Part shown: positions 1-6,288 of the stretch, piece after piece
Layout of the letters: each line of letters opens with the position of its first letter
How positions within the stretch are numbered: position 1 is the first letter of the stretch
Source of the DNA: an uncultured Collinsella sp.
Lineage (GTDB): Bacteria > Actinomycetota > Coriobacteriia > Coriobacteriales > Coriobacteriaceae
Length of the DNA: 8,842 bases
Assembly (NCBI GenBank): GCA_902489295.1
Contig: CABTZM010000081.1
Coordinates: 1-8,842 of the forward strand
Reading direction: 5' to 3'
Notes under the pieces: model-generated
Told to the model about the DNA's origin: nothing
What the model saw: the letters and a program-made list of their open reading frames with translations, nothing else
Database searches by the model: none
Program-made: the position numbers and the translations under genes

Positions 1-882
1 ATCCATTACAAGCCCCCGATTTGGTTCTCGCGTTTTAAACCACAAAGGGCGACGCTTGGAAAAACGAGGGAAACGCATCTTATTGATTTCGCGGGCCTCA
101 TCCATGCTCATCATGCCATTGAAAGCATCGATGATCTCTTTATAACCAATTGCCTGCATCGACGTCAGGGCATCTCCCAGCCCCTGGTTCATAAGACCGC
201 GGACCTCATCGACAAGACCCTGCTCAAACATCAGATTGACGCGCAGATTAATGCGCTCGTAGAGCACCTCGCGATTACGCGTCAGACCAAACCATAGGGC
301 ATGATAATGCTCGCGCGGAACACTAAACTGACTTTTTTGCTGTGCATAGGAGATACCATCATCATGCATCTCGAGCGCACGAATCACACGGCGCACGTTA
401 TGGGGATGAATAACAGCAGCCGATTCTGGATCGCGCTCGGCAAGCAGGGCATGCAGTTCTTTCTCGCCAATACGCTCGGCAAGCTCCTGATAGCCCGCAC
501 GGCGATCGTCCTCAAGTTCACCCGAGGGAAAGTCCATCTCATCGAGGGCTGCCTTGAGATACAGCCCCGTACCTCCGCAAAAAACCGGCAGGCAACCCGA
601 ACCAAGGAGACGTTCAACATGCGCGCGAGCGTCAGCCTGATAAAGCGCAGCAGAATATGCCACACCCGGCTCTACAATGTCGACGAGACGCAGCGGCGCC
701 GTGCACTCATCGGGCGCCATCTTTGCGGTACCGATGTCCATGCCGCGATAGATTTGCATCGCATCGCACGACAGCACTTCGGACGAAAGACGAGCTGCCA
801 AACGGTCGGCAACATCACTCTTACCAACCGCCGTCGGACCGACGATCGCAACGGCGGAAAGACCTGCCCCGGGAGAAACCAT
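1..882 (-). CDS. miaA: tRNA dimethylallyltransferase MiaA (3' end cut by window edge)
   Basis: MiaA transfers the dimethylallyl group of DMAPP to N6 of A37 in tRNAs that read codons starting with U, giving i6A37, the substrate of MiaB encoded just upstream. Translating the minus strand from 882 gives 294 codons without a stop, reaching the window edge. Visible motifs are the P-loop GPTAVGKS (residues 15-22), the substrate-site block SCDAMQIYRGMDIGTAK (38-54, with the conserved Asp at 40), and GGTGLYLKAALD (103-114, with the conserved Thr at 105). The family is usually about 300-315 residues, so only a short C-terminal tail is missing. The start ATG (882-880) shares one base with the miaB TAA stop (TAATG). 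There is no clear Shine-Dalgarno, so translation is probably coupled to miaB. The usual AKRQ.TWFR-like block near the C-terminus reads FSKRRPLWFK here. Identification is firm. Confidence 0.95.
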   Translation of the reverse strand, partial: MVSPGAGLSAVAIVGPTAVGKSDVADRLAARLSSEVLSCDAMQIYRGMDIGTAKMAPDECTAPLRLVDIVEPGVAYSAALYQADARAHVERLLGSGCLPVFCGGTGLYLKAALDEMDFPSGELEDDRRAGYQELAERIGEKELHALLAERDPESAAVIHPHNVRRVIRALEMHDDGISYAQQKSQFSVPREHYHALWFGLTRNREVLYERINLRVNLMFEQGLVDEVRGLMNQGLGDALTSMQAIGYKEIIDAFNGMMSMDEAREINKMRFPRFSKRRPLWFKTREPNRGLVMD

Positions 883-2252
883 TAGCACGGCTCGCCCACA
901 ACGGAACCGGACAAATACCAGGTCTTGGCAACGTCAACGTCAACATCAACGATCTTGCCAACAAGCTGATCGATGCTGTAACCCTCGGGGATAGGCGCAT
1001 GCACGGTCTGATTCTTGGGACTCTTGCCCAGCAGGACCGCATCGTTCTTTTTACTCGTTCCCTCAATGAGCGCGGGAACCACAGTATGAAGCTCACCCTG
1101 GTTATACTCGTGTGCCGTGGTCTCGATAACCTTAACCAGGCGGTTGAAACGCTCGAGAATAACCTCATGCGGCGTAGGATCGTCAATCTCGGCGGCCGGG
1201 GTACCGGCACGCTTGGAATAGATGAAGGTATAGGCCTGAGCATAGCGGACCGTCTCAGCAAGCGAGAGCGTCTGCTCAAAGTCTTCTTCAGTCTCGCCCG
1301 GGAAGCCAACGATAATGTCGGTCGAGAGCGCGATATCGGGCATGCGGTTGCGAATGCGATCGACAAGGCCCAGATAGTCCTCGCGTGTATAACGGCGATT
1401 CATCTCTTTGAGGATCCGCGTCGAACCTGACTGGACGGCCAAGTGCAGCTGCGGCATAACGGCAGGCGTCTCGGCCATGGCGTCGATGGTCTCGGGCAAC
1501 AGGTCCTTGGGATGCGAAGACGTAAAGAAGATGCGCTCCACGCCCGTATCGCCCACGGCACGCAGCAGATCGGCAAAACGCGGCTTGCCAAACAGATCGC
1601 GACCATATGAGTTAACGTTTTGGCCCAGCAGCGTAATCTCACGCACGCCCTGGCGCACCAAACCGGTCACCTCGTCGACAATCTCCTCGAAGGGGCGGCT
1701 CTTTTCGCGACCGCGCACGTACGGCACGATGCAATAGGTGCAAAAATTATTGCAGCCCGTCATGATGGGCACCCAGGCGTGATACTGAGTCTCGCGATGC
1801 CACGGCATGCTCATGGCATCCGTATCCTCATGCTCATTGGTGCGGATATGACGCTTACCATCAAGGAACGCCTCGGCAATGAGCTCGGCCACATGTGCAA
1901 TGGAATGCGTGCCAAAGATGACATTGACGTTATCGACGTTGGTGAGCAGGCCCTCGCCATCGCGCTGCGCGATGCAACCGCCAACGGCAACCACGCGCTT
2001 GCCCGAAGGCGAAGGCGGCAGGCTTTTGCAGGAATTGCACTGACCGTACAGGCGAGTATCGGCGGCCTCGCGCACGCAGCACGTCATGAAGACAACGATA
2101 TCGGCATGCGCGGGATCGAGCGCCATGAGGCAGCCATACGAATCAAGCAGACCGCTCACACGCTCGGAGTCGTGCTGATTCATCTGGCAGCCAAAGGTGC
2201 GAATAAAGTAGGTTTTACCGGCAAGAATATCGCGTACGGAACGCTGGTCCAT
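882..2252 (-). CDS. miaB: tRNA-2-methylthio-N6-dimethylallyladenosine synthase MiaB
   Basis: MiaB is a radical-SAM methylthiotransferase that converts i6A37 to ms2i6A37 using two 4Fe-4S clusters. From the ATG at 2252 the protein has 456 residues, the usual family size. The N-terminal methylthiotransferase domain has the three auxiliary-cluster cysteines C22 (FGCQMNQHDSE), C58 (MTCCVRE) and C93 (GGCIAQ). The radical-SAM motif GCNNFCTYC gives C167, C171 and C174. A TRAM RNA-binding domain covers about 388-452. Start choice: the frame stays open to a TTG at 2285 with ATGs at 2258 and 2252. An AGGA at 2265-2262 lies 9 nt before the ATG at 2252 but only 3 nt before 2258, so 2252 is preferred. Oddities are a Met where most homologues have Asn in the NTC motif, and an extra CxxC (C72, C75). 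It follows spoVS by 45 nt and overlaps miaA by one base. Confidence 0.95.
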   Translation of the reverse strand: MDQRSVRDILAGKTYFIRTFGCQMNQHDSERVSGLLDSYGCLMALDPAHADIVVFMTCCVREAADTRLYGQCNSCKSLPPSPSGKRVVAVGGCIAQRDGEGLLTNVDNVNVIFGTHSIAHVAELIAEAFLDGKRHIRTNEHEDTDAMSMPWHRETQYHAWVPIMTGCNNFCTYCIVPYVRGREKSRPFEEIVDEVTGLVRQGVREITLLGQNVNSYGRDLFGKPRFADLLRAVGDTGVERIFFTSSHPKDLLPETIDAMAETPAVMPQLHLAVQSGSTRILKEMNRRYTREDYLGLVDRIRNRMPDIALSTDIIVGFPGETEEDFEQTLSLAETVRYAQAYTFIYSKRAGTPAAEIDDPTPHEVILERFNRLVKVIETTAHEYNQGELHTVVPALIEGTSKKNDAVLLGKSPKNQTVHAPIPEGYSIDQLVGKIVDVDVDVAKTWYLSGSVVGEPC

Positions 2253-2261
2253 GTGCATAAG

Positions 2262-2265
2262 TCCT
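2262..2265 (-). promoter_or_regulatory. miaB ribosome binding site (decides the start)
   Basis: AGGA on the minus strand, 9 nt before the ATG at 2252 and only 3 nt before the in-frame ATG at 2258. The spacing favours 2252, although the match is only four bases. Confidence 0.45.
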
Positions 2266-2297
2266 AACGATGGGGAGCGAAACAAGGCAAGCAGAAG

Positions 2298-2615
2298 CTA
2301 TGCCACAGGCTTAACATCATCCATGACGACGTTATCCATAGCAGCTCGATTGATCTGGTGAACGTAGATAGAAAGGCGGATGGCCGTGCGCGACTCCCCG
2401 TTAATGAGGATGTCGGAGAACACGGGCGCGCAGGAAATATCAAAACCGGTTGGAATCAAAAAACCGCGCGCGATAGCAACGGCCTTAATGGCCTGGTTGA
2501 CGGCACCGGCGCCGACACACTGGATGTTGACGGGTACACCATCCTTGACCATGCCGGCGATGGCGCCGGCAACGGACGCGGGCGATGATTTGCTTGATAC
2601 CTTCAGGCAATCCAT
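2298..2615 (-). CDS. spoVS: stage V sporulation protein S (SpoVS) family
   Basis: SpoVS is a small Alba-like protein first described in B. subtilis, where its loss alters sporulation and septation. Its biochemical role is unsettled and nucleic-acid binding is suspected from the fold. The 105-residue product begins MDCLKVSSKSSPASVAGAIA and contains the family core GAGAVNQAIKAVAIARGF (35-52), then FSDILINGESRTAIRLSI. The B. subtilis protein is about 86 residues. The extra tail (about 84-105, YVHQINRAAMDNVVMDDV) follows the last predicted strand and is not typical. The ATG at 2615 was chosen because AGGAG lies 7 nt upstream and the family alignment starts there, although the frame is open 25 codons further up to 2690. 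It lies 74 nt after the ATPase gene and 45 nt before miaB, with a candidate promoter of its own. If the host is a non-sporing coriobacterium, as inferred, the role cannot be sporulation. Confidence 0.93.
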   Translation of the reverse strand: MDCLKVSSKSSPASVAGAIAGMVKDGVPVNIQCVGAGAVNQAIKAVAIARGFLIPTGFDISCAPVFSDILINGESRTAIRLSIYVHQINRAAMDNVVMDDVKPVA

Positions 2616-2622
2616 GAAGAAA

Positions 2623-2627
2623 CTCCT
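2623..2627 (-). promoter_or_regulatory. spoVS ribosome binding site (decides the start)
   Basis: AGGAG on the minus strand with 7 nt to the ATG at 2615. This fixes the start and shows that the longer open frame is not the gene. Confidence 0.8.
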
Positions 2628-2634
2628 GCATTTA

Positions 2635-2664
2635 AAAGTACGTTTTAACTGCAACAACTGTATC
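2635..2664 (-). promoter_or_regulatory. candidate spoVS promoter sharing words with the rny promoter
   Basis: The minus strand shows GATACA (2664-2659), an 18-bp spacer and TACTTT (2640-2635). As sigma-70 boxes these are weak. The support is comparative: the words ACAGTTGTTG (2661-2652) and AACGTAC (2644-2638), 7 nt apart, recur 6 nt apart in the much better rny promoter, where they occupy the same place relative to the -35 and -10 boxes. Transcription from here would start just before the AGGAG, leaving a very short leader. Confidence 0.4.
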
Positions 2665-2666
2665 GT

Positions 2667-2682
2667 ACCGAGTGGACTCGGT
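2667..2682 (-). other. short perfect inverted repeat after the ATPase gene
   Basis: ACCGAGT and ACTCGGT are exact 7-nt arms around a 2-nt centre, 7 nt after the ATPase stop codon. As RNA it would form a 6-bp stem with a 4-nt loop. No T-run follows, so it is not a standard intrinsic terminator. It could be a 3'-end stabiliser, a processing site or an operator beside the candidate spoVS promoter. Confidence 0.4.
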
Positions 2683-2689
2683 AAAGGCA

Positions 2690-3775
2690 CTATTCCTCTT
2701 TGGCAAGATCAAAGGTCACGGTGATTCGATCACGCGAAACACGGATCTTTGGGTCGCCGCAAAGGTTGAGATAGTACCGGGCGGCAAGGTCATTAAAGTC
2801 GCGTTCCACAGCGCGCGAAAACTGTGCCATGTCATCCTTGGCAATACGTAGCCCGCGACGATCCTTCGCGAGATCGACAGGAGCCGGCGCATGCGAGGAC
2901 GAATCACGCTCGCGCAGCAGACGCGCGGTCACACCGCGAACGGGCTTAATCTGCCCTGCCAAAATGCGATGGGCCGTGCGCTCGGACATCTCAAGACCCA
3001 AACCCGAACAAATACGGATAAAGTCCTCGGCATCAGAAGCAAGGCCTAAACGATCGACAACCGGAAGCTCGCTCTCGTCATCAATGAACAGGAGACGAGA
3101 CGTATCGAGCCGACTTGACGCTTGAGCATAAAGGGTCGCGGCAATCTCAGACGGAGAACCAAGATAGACATCGCAACCACGCAACTCCTCGAGCGCAAAC
3201 TCACAAGCAGCGCGAATAATATTATGTGGACCGCGAGCGCAGACATAACGTCCGTCCTCATCCTTGACGGCCTGGGGCCAGCTGGACTGATCGGCACGCT
3301 CACTGAGGCGGTCGGCCGCAACGCTCACCTTGAAGGCTGAACCAAGATCGACGCCGGACGTGACCACACGGGCCTCGTCGGTGTTCTGCTTGATCGAAAA
3401 CAATGCCATGCCACGACCGTGAACGCCCCAACGGTCCATCTTCATGCTCTCGAGCTTGGAGGTAACGCGGGCATCAAAGATTCGCTCTTGCATATCCTGC
3501 GGAACGCCAGAACCGTTATCCAGAAAGACAAGCGTGCGGACGCCATCTTCCTTGGTCGTGGCGAGATAGACCTTGTCGGCGCCGGCATCGCGAGCATTAC
3601 GGAGCATTTCGATGACGATGTCCTCGACATGCTGAATGTCGTGCTTAGCCTGGCGCCGCTCGGCCTCCGAAACGCGGAGGCGGACATACCCCTCGCCAAG
3701 GTTCTCCTCGACGCGAAGGTTGCCCTCCCCCGACATCGACGCGATAAATGAGATGAGCTCGTTCGCGTCGCTCAT
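2690..3775 (-). CDS. GHKL-superfamily (HATPase_c) ATP-binding protein, function unknown
   Basis: The 361-residue product carries a Bergerat-fold ATPase near its N-terminus. The N box is EMLRNARDAGA (56-66, Glu56 the expected general base and Asn60 the Mg-binding Asn). The G1 box is DNGSGVP (86-92). The G2/lid segment is GVHGRGMALFSIK (117-129). There is no transmembrane segment, dimerisation/phospho-acceptor His box or receiver domain, so it is not a typical sensor kinase. The overall layout is closer to MutL/Hsp90/MORC-like stand-alone GHKL proteins. The region from about 170 to 361 has no domain I recognise, and ends in a basic, strand-rich stretch (PKIRVSRDRITVTFDL). The ATG at 3775 follows the rny stop by one base and lacks a clear Shine-Dalgarno, so translation is probably coupled to rny. 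It sits between rny and spoVS, where B. subtilis has ymdB. ATP binding is well supported but the biological role is not known. Confidence 0.9.
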   Translation of the reverse strand: MSDANELISFIASMSGEGNLRVEENLGEGYVRLRVSEAERRQAKHDIQHVEDIVIEMLRNARDAGADKVYLATTKEDGVRTLVFLDNGSGVPQDMQERIFDARVTSKLESMKMDRWGVHGRGMALFSIKQNTDEARVVTSGVDLGSAFKVSVAADRLSERADQSSWPQAVKDEDGRYVCARGPHNIIRAACEFALEELRGCDVYLGSPSEIAATLYAQASSRLDTSRLLFIDDESELPVVDRLGLASDAEDFIRICSGLGLEMSERTAHRILAGQIKPVRGVTARLLRERDSSSHAPAPVDLAKDRRGLRIAKDDMAQFSRAVERDFNDLAARYYLNLCGDPKIRVSRDRITVTFDLAKEE

Positions 3776-3776
3776 G

Positions 3777-5327
3777 TTATTTAGCGATATCGACAGCGCG
3801 GCTCTCGCGAATCACGACGACGCGCACCTGACCGGGATACTCCATCTCTTCCTCGATCTGATGGGCGATATCGTGAGCCAGAACCGTGGACTGGGCATCG
3901 GAAATCTTGTCCGGCTGGACCATGACGTGGACCTCACGACCGGCCTGCATGGCATAGGTACGTTCGACGCCGTCATGAGAGTTGGCGATCTCCTCGAGCT
4001 TCTCAAGACGCTTGATGTAGTTCTCGGCAGACTCGCGACGGGCACCGGGGCGAGAGGCAGAGACAGCATCGGCGGCCTGCACCAGGACATCGAGCACCGT
4101 GTTGGGGTCGACATCGGCATGGTGAGCCTCAATAGCGTGGACGATAACGGGCTTCTCGCCATAACGGCGGGCAAGCTCGGCGCCGATGACGGCATGCGGG
4201 CCCTCGACGTCGTGGTCGATTGCCTTGCCCAGGTCATGAAGCAGGCCGGCGCGCTTGGCGGTCACAACGTCCAGGCCAAGCTCGGAAGCCATCACGCCGC
4301 ACAGATCAGAGACCTCGAGGGAATGCTGAAGCACGTTCTGACCAAACGAGGTACGGTAGCGCAGGGCACCAAGGGTCTTGACGATCTCGGGGTGCAGATC
4401 GTGGATGCCGGTATCGAAGGCAGCCTGCTCGCCAGCCTCGCGCACGCGCTGCTGAACCAGGTCGGCGGCCTTGTGATACATCTCCTCGATACGGGCAGGG
4501 TGAATGCGGCCGTCGGCGATGAGGTTCTCGAGGGCGACACGGGCGGTCTCACGACGGACCGGGTCGAAGCTCGAAAGAACGACGGTCTCGGGCGTGTCGT
4601 CGATCACGAGGTTGACGCCGGAAACCTGCTCGAAGGTCCGGATGTTGCGACCCTCGCGACCGATGATACGGCCCTTGAGGTCATCAGAGGGAATGTGCAC
4701 GGAGGTAACGGTGACCTCGGCAGTGTGGTCGGCAGCGCAGCGCTGAATCGCCAGAGACAGAATCTCCTGGGCGGTCTTGTGGCACTCGGCGCGAACCTGC
4801 TGCTCGGACTCGCGAATGATCGTGGCGGCCTCGTGGGTGACCTCGCCGCGAACCTTATCGAGGAGCTCCTTGTGGGCGTCCTCGCGGGTAAGGTCGGCGA
4901 TACGCTCGAGCTCGGAGGTCTGCTTTGCGCAGAGCTCCTCGAGCTCACGGGAGCGCTTCTCGACCTGACCGGCCTGGCTGGACAGCTGATGCTCGCGCTT
5001 GTCGAGAGCGTCGTTGCGGCGATCGAGGGATTCCTCGCGCTGCATCACGCGGTTCTCGAGCGTACGAATCTCGTTCTTACGCTGCTTGTCCTCGGCCTCG
5101 GCGGCCTGCTTGTTCTTGATGATCTCCTCTTTAGCCTCGAGCAGAGCCTCTTTTTTGAGAGTCTCGGCCTGACGCTTAGCATCACCGATCAGGGACTCAG
5201 CCTGTGCGTGTGCCGACTGGATTTTTTCGTCGGCCTCGTGAAGACTACCCCGCTTGGCGGTGCGCATGTAGGCAATGGCGGCGATGGCACCCAAAACGAT
5301 GCCAACGAGCGCTGCGATGATAGGCAT
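3777..5327 (-). CDS. rny: ribonuclease Y
   Basis: RNase Y is the membrane-anchored endoribonuclease that starts decay of much mRNA in bacteria that lack RNase E. The 516-residue product matches the family length (about 520) and its domain order. It has an N-terminal transmembrane helix (about 3-20), a long charged coiled coil (about 25-190), a KH RNA-binding domain with GRIIGREGRN (219-228), and an HD metal-dependent nuclease domain with HSLEVS (His335) and LLHDLGKAIDHD (His364-Asp365). The C-terminal domain ends VRVVVIRESRAVDIAK. The start is set at the ATG at 5327 because AAGGAG lies 5 nt upstream. The GTG at 5333, two codons earlier, overlaps that Shine-Dalgarno. The gene has its own promoter and a leader of about 160 nt with two hairpins, and is coupled downstream to the GHKL ATPase. 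RNase Y is, as far as I know, not usual in most high-GC actinobacteria, so its presence helps place the organism. Confidence 0.97.
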   Translation of the reverse strand: MPIIAALVGIVLGAIAAIAYMRTAKRGSLHEADEKIQSAHAQAESLIGDAKRQAETLKKEALLEAKEEIIKNKQAAEAEDKQRKNEIRTLENRVMQREESLDRRNDALDKREHQLSSQAGQVEKRSRELEELCAKQTSELERIADLTREDAHKELLDKVRGEVTHEAATIIRESEQQVRAECHKTAQEILSLAIQRCAADHTAEVTVTSVHIPSDDLKGRIIGREGRNIRTFEQVSGVNLVIDDTPETVVLSSFDPVRRETARVALENLIADGRIHPARIEEMYHKAADLVQQRVREAGEQAAFDTGIHDLHPEIVKTLGALRYRTSFGQNVLQHSLEVSDLCGVMASELGLDVVTAKRAGLLHDLGKAIDHDVEGPHAVIGAELARRYGEKPVIVHAIEAHHADVDPNTVLDVLVQAADAVSASRPGARRESAENYIKRLEKLEEIANSHDGVERTYAMQAGREVHVMVQPDKISDAQSTVLAHDIAHQIEEEMEYPGQVRVVVIRESRAVDIAK

Positions 5328-5332
5328 GCTCA

Positions 5333-5338
5333 CTCCTT
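5333..5338 (-). promoter_or_regulatory. rny ribosome binding site (decides the start)
   Basis: AAGGAG on the minus strand, 5 nt before the ATG at 5327. It overlaps the alternative GTG start at 5333, which is therefore unlikely. Confidence 0.8.
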
Positions 5339-5362
5339 TTTATGGATTCGTTACACAACAAA

Positions 5363-5388
5363 GCGAACCGTCCTTACGAACGGCTCGC
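5363..5388 (-). other. rny leader hairpin with GNRA-type loop
   Basis: In the mRNA sense the arms GCGAGCCGTTC and GGACGGTTCGC pair over 11 positions (two G-U) around a GTAA loop, which fits the GNRA tetraloop pattern. It ends about 35 nt before the rny start codon and is followed by TTTGTTGTGT, an imperfect T-rich tract. It could be an attenuator, an mRNA-stability element or an RNase Y autoregulation site. Confidence 0.55.
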
Positions 5389-5449
5389 GACATTTGAGTA
5401 ATATGGGCGCAGCTTATGCGGGTCGGATACAGATAAACATATAAACAAA

Positions 5450-5464
5450 CTCATCACAGATGAG
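5450..5464 (-). other. second rny leader hairpin
   Basis: CTCATC-TGT-GATGAG in the mRNA sense gives a 6-bp stem with a 3-nt loop, followed directly by TTTGTTTATATG. The shape resembles a weak intrinsic terminator placed about 25-35 nt after the predicted transcription start. The stem is short, so partial attenuation at most. Confidence 0.35.
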
Positions 5465-5482
5465 CACATATCACAAAGCAAA

Positions 5483-5521
5483 TGACAGTGTTTATCGTAC
5501 GTTGAACCACAACAACTGTCA
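5483..5521 (-). promoter_or_regulatory. inverted repeat flanking the rny promoter (candidate operator)
   Basis: TGACAGT (overlapping the -35 box, 5521-5515) and ACTGTCA (5489-5483, over the predicted start point) are exact 7-nt inverted repeats. Their centres are 32 bp apart, about three helical turns, so both halves face the same side of the DNA. This is the arrangement expected for a dimeric or looping regulator. No binding protein can be named. Confidence 0.4.
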
Positions 5522-5522
5522 A
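5494..5522 (-). promoter_or_regulatory. rny promoter (sigma-70 type)
   Basis: A perfect -35 box TTGACA (5522-5517), a 17-bp spacer and -10 box TACGAT (5499-5494, 4 of 6 consensus). The start point is predicted near 5487. It lies in the recX-rny gap and points towards rny. Confidence 0.75.
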
Positions 5523-5569
5523 ATAAATGGCCCCAGCACGGCGGCTAAAACGCGGTGAACGGCAGGGCC
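5521..5569 (-). terminator. possible weak terminator after recX
   Basis: In the RNA sense GGCCC (5569-5565) can pair with GGGCC (5533-5529). Inside it, CAC-C-GCG can pair with CGC-C-GTG around a TTTTAGC loop, and the structure is followed by ATTTATTT. The stem is imperfect and has a large internal bulge, so recX-to-rny readthrough is possible. The T-rich tail merges into the rny -35 box. Confidence 0.3.
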
Positions 5570-5584
5570 ACAAAACGCATACGC

Positions 5585-6277
5585 CTAAACCGCACATTCC
5601 TCGCGTTCGGCATCGAGACGTGCCTTAACGGCATCGGCGGCGATATGATACGAGAAGCCCTTGCCCATCAAAAACCGAACCAGTTTTTCGAATCCGCGCG
5701 TCTCTGGAACACGCCGCTTGGCGAGCAGGGCTGACGCACGCGCCAAATCGTCTTCGACGGCAAAATAATCCTCGGGATAACCGGGAATGTCATCGAGCAC
5801 GACATGACGGCGCTTGAGCTCGGTCTCGATTTTGCGCTGTCCCCAACCGCGCCGCTTGCGCTCCTCGATAAAGTACGAGCAAAAGCGGTTCTCGTCTAAA
5901 AAGCGATACTCGGTGGCGCGCTCGACGGCGAAATCGATCGCGGTCTGGTGAAAACCGTAGAGAGCCAGCTTGTCACGGACCTCGCCCGTCGCATGGTCGC
6001 GGCGCGATAACATCTCGGTCACCATGGTAAGTGCACATTTACGCTCGACGAGCTGCACCGTCTCACGAAAGTTGTCCCAATCACAGGGAAGATCGGGGCG
6101 GTTTTTGACATACAGGCGCGCGACCCGCACGGGAATCCAAATGGACCGCTCAAAACCGCCCTCAAGCTCACAATCGATATGTGCGCAAGGCTTTTTGGAC
6201 GCATACCCGCTCGAGAACGAGGAGGCCGCCTTCTTATCGGGAAAGACGACCGTGGCCTCGGTCACCGTATACGACAT
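5585..6277 (-). CDS. recX: RecX family regulatory protein
   Basis: RecX binds in the groove of RecA-DNA filaments and usually limits their growth and their recombinase and coprotease activity. The 230-residue product has an N-terminal region of about 80 residues unlike the core, then three helical RecX repeats. Repeat 1 is about 82-123 (ALTMVTEMLSRRDHATGEVR). Repeat 2 is about 124-160, with FLDENRFCSYFIEERKRRGW and a run of basic residues. Repeat 3 is about 197-223 (LVRFLMGKGFSYHIAADAVK). Its length lies between the short E. coli (about 166) and longer B. subtilis (about 264) forms. The ATG at 6277 is 11 nt after the recA stop with no good Shine-Dalgarno, so expression should depend on recA translation and on the same SOS promoter. 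In B. subtilis recX is elsewhere, so the adjacent recA-recX pair is an actinobacterial or proteobacterial trait. Confidence 0.93.
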   Translation of the reverse strand: MSYTVTEATVVFPDKKAASSFSSGYASKKPCAHIDCELEGGFERSIWIPVRVARLYVKNRPDLPCDWDNFRETVQLVERKCALTMVTEMLSRRDHATGEVRDKLALYGFHQTAIDFAVERATEYRFLDENRFCSYFIEERKRRGWGQRKIETELKRRHVVLDDIPGYPEDYFAVEDDLARASALLAKRRVPETRGFEKLVRFLMGKGFSYHIAADAVKARLDAEREECAV

Positions 6278-6288
6278 GAGCGCAACCG

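Noticed and set aside
657..2267. Plus-strand open frames across miaB and miaA (657-1430, 1620-2267, 301-885)
   Set aside because: All lie antisense to MiaA or MiaB, whose motifs are complete. The translations are rich in Arg, Ala and His without family signatures.
2616..2690. 25-codon N-terminal extension of SpoVS
   Set aside because: The extension runs through the AGGAG ribosome binding site and the candidate promoter, and SpoVS homologues start at the MDCLKVSSKSS position.
5363..5388. LexA box in the rny leader (GTTCG and CGAAC-like words)
   Set aside because: The GAAC/GTTC words here are arms of the hairpin and are not arranged as CGAAC-N4-GTTCG.
3636..5444. Plus-strand open frame of about 600 codons across rny
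   Set aside because: It is antisense to the unmistakable RNase Y gene. Its Leu/Gly/Asp/Val-rich, low-complexity composition is what the complement of a GC-rich coding sequence gives. No family motif or ribosome binding site is seen.
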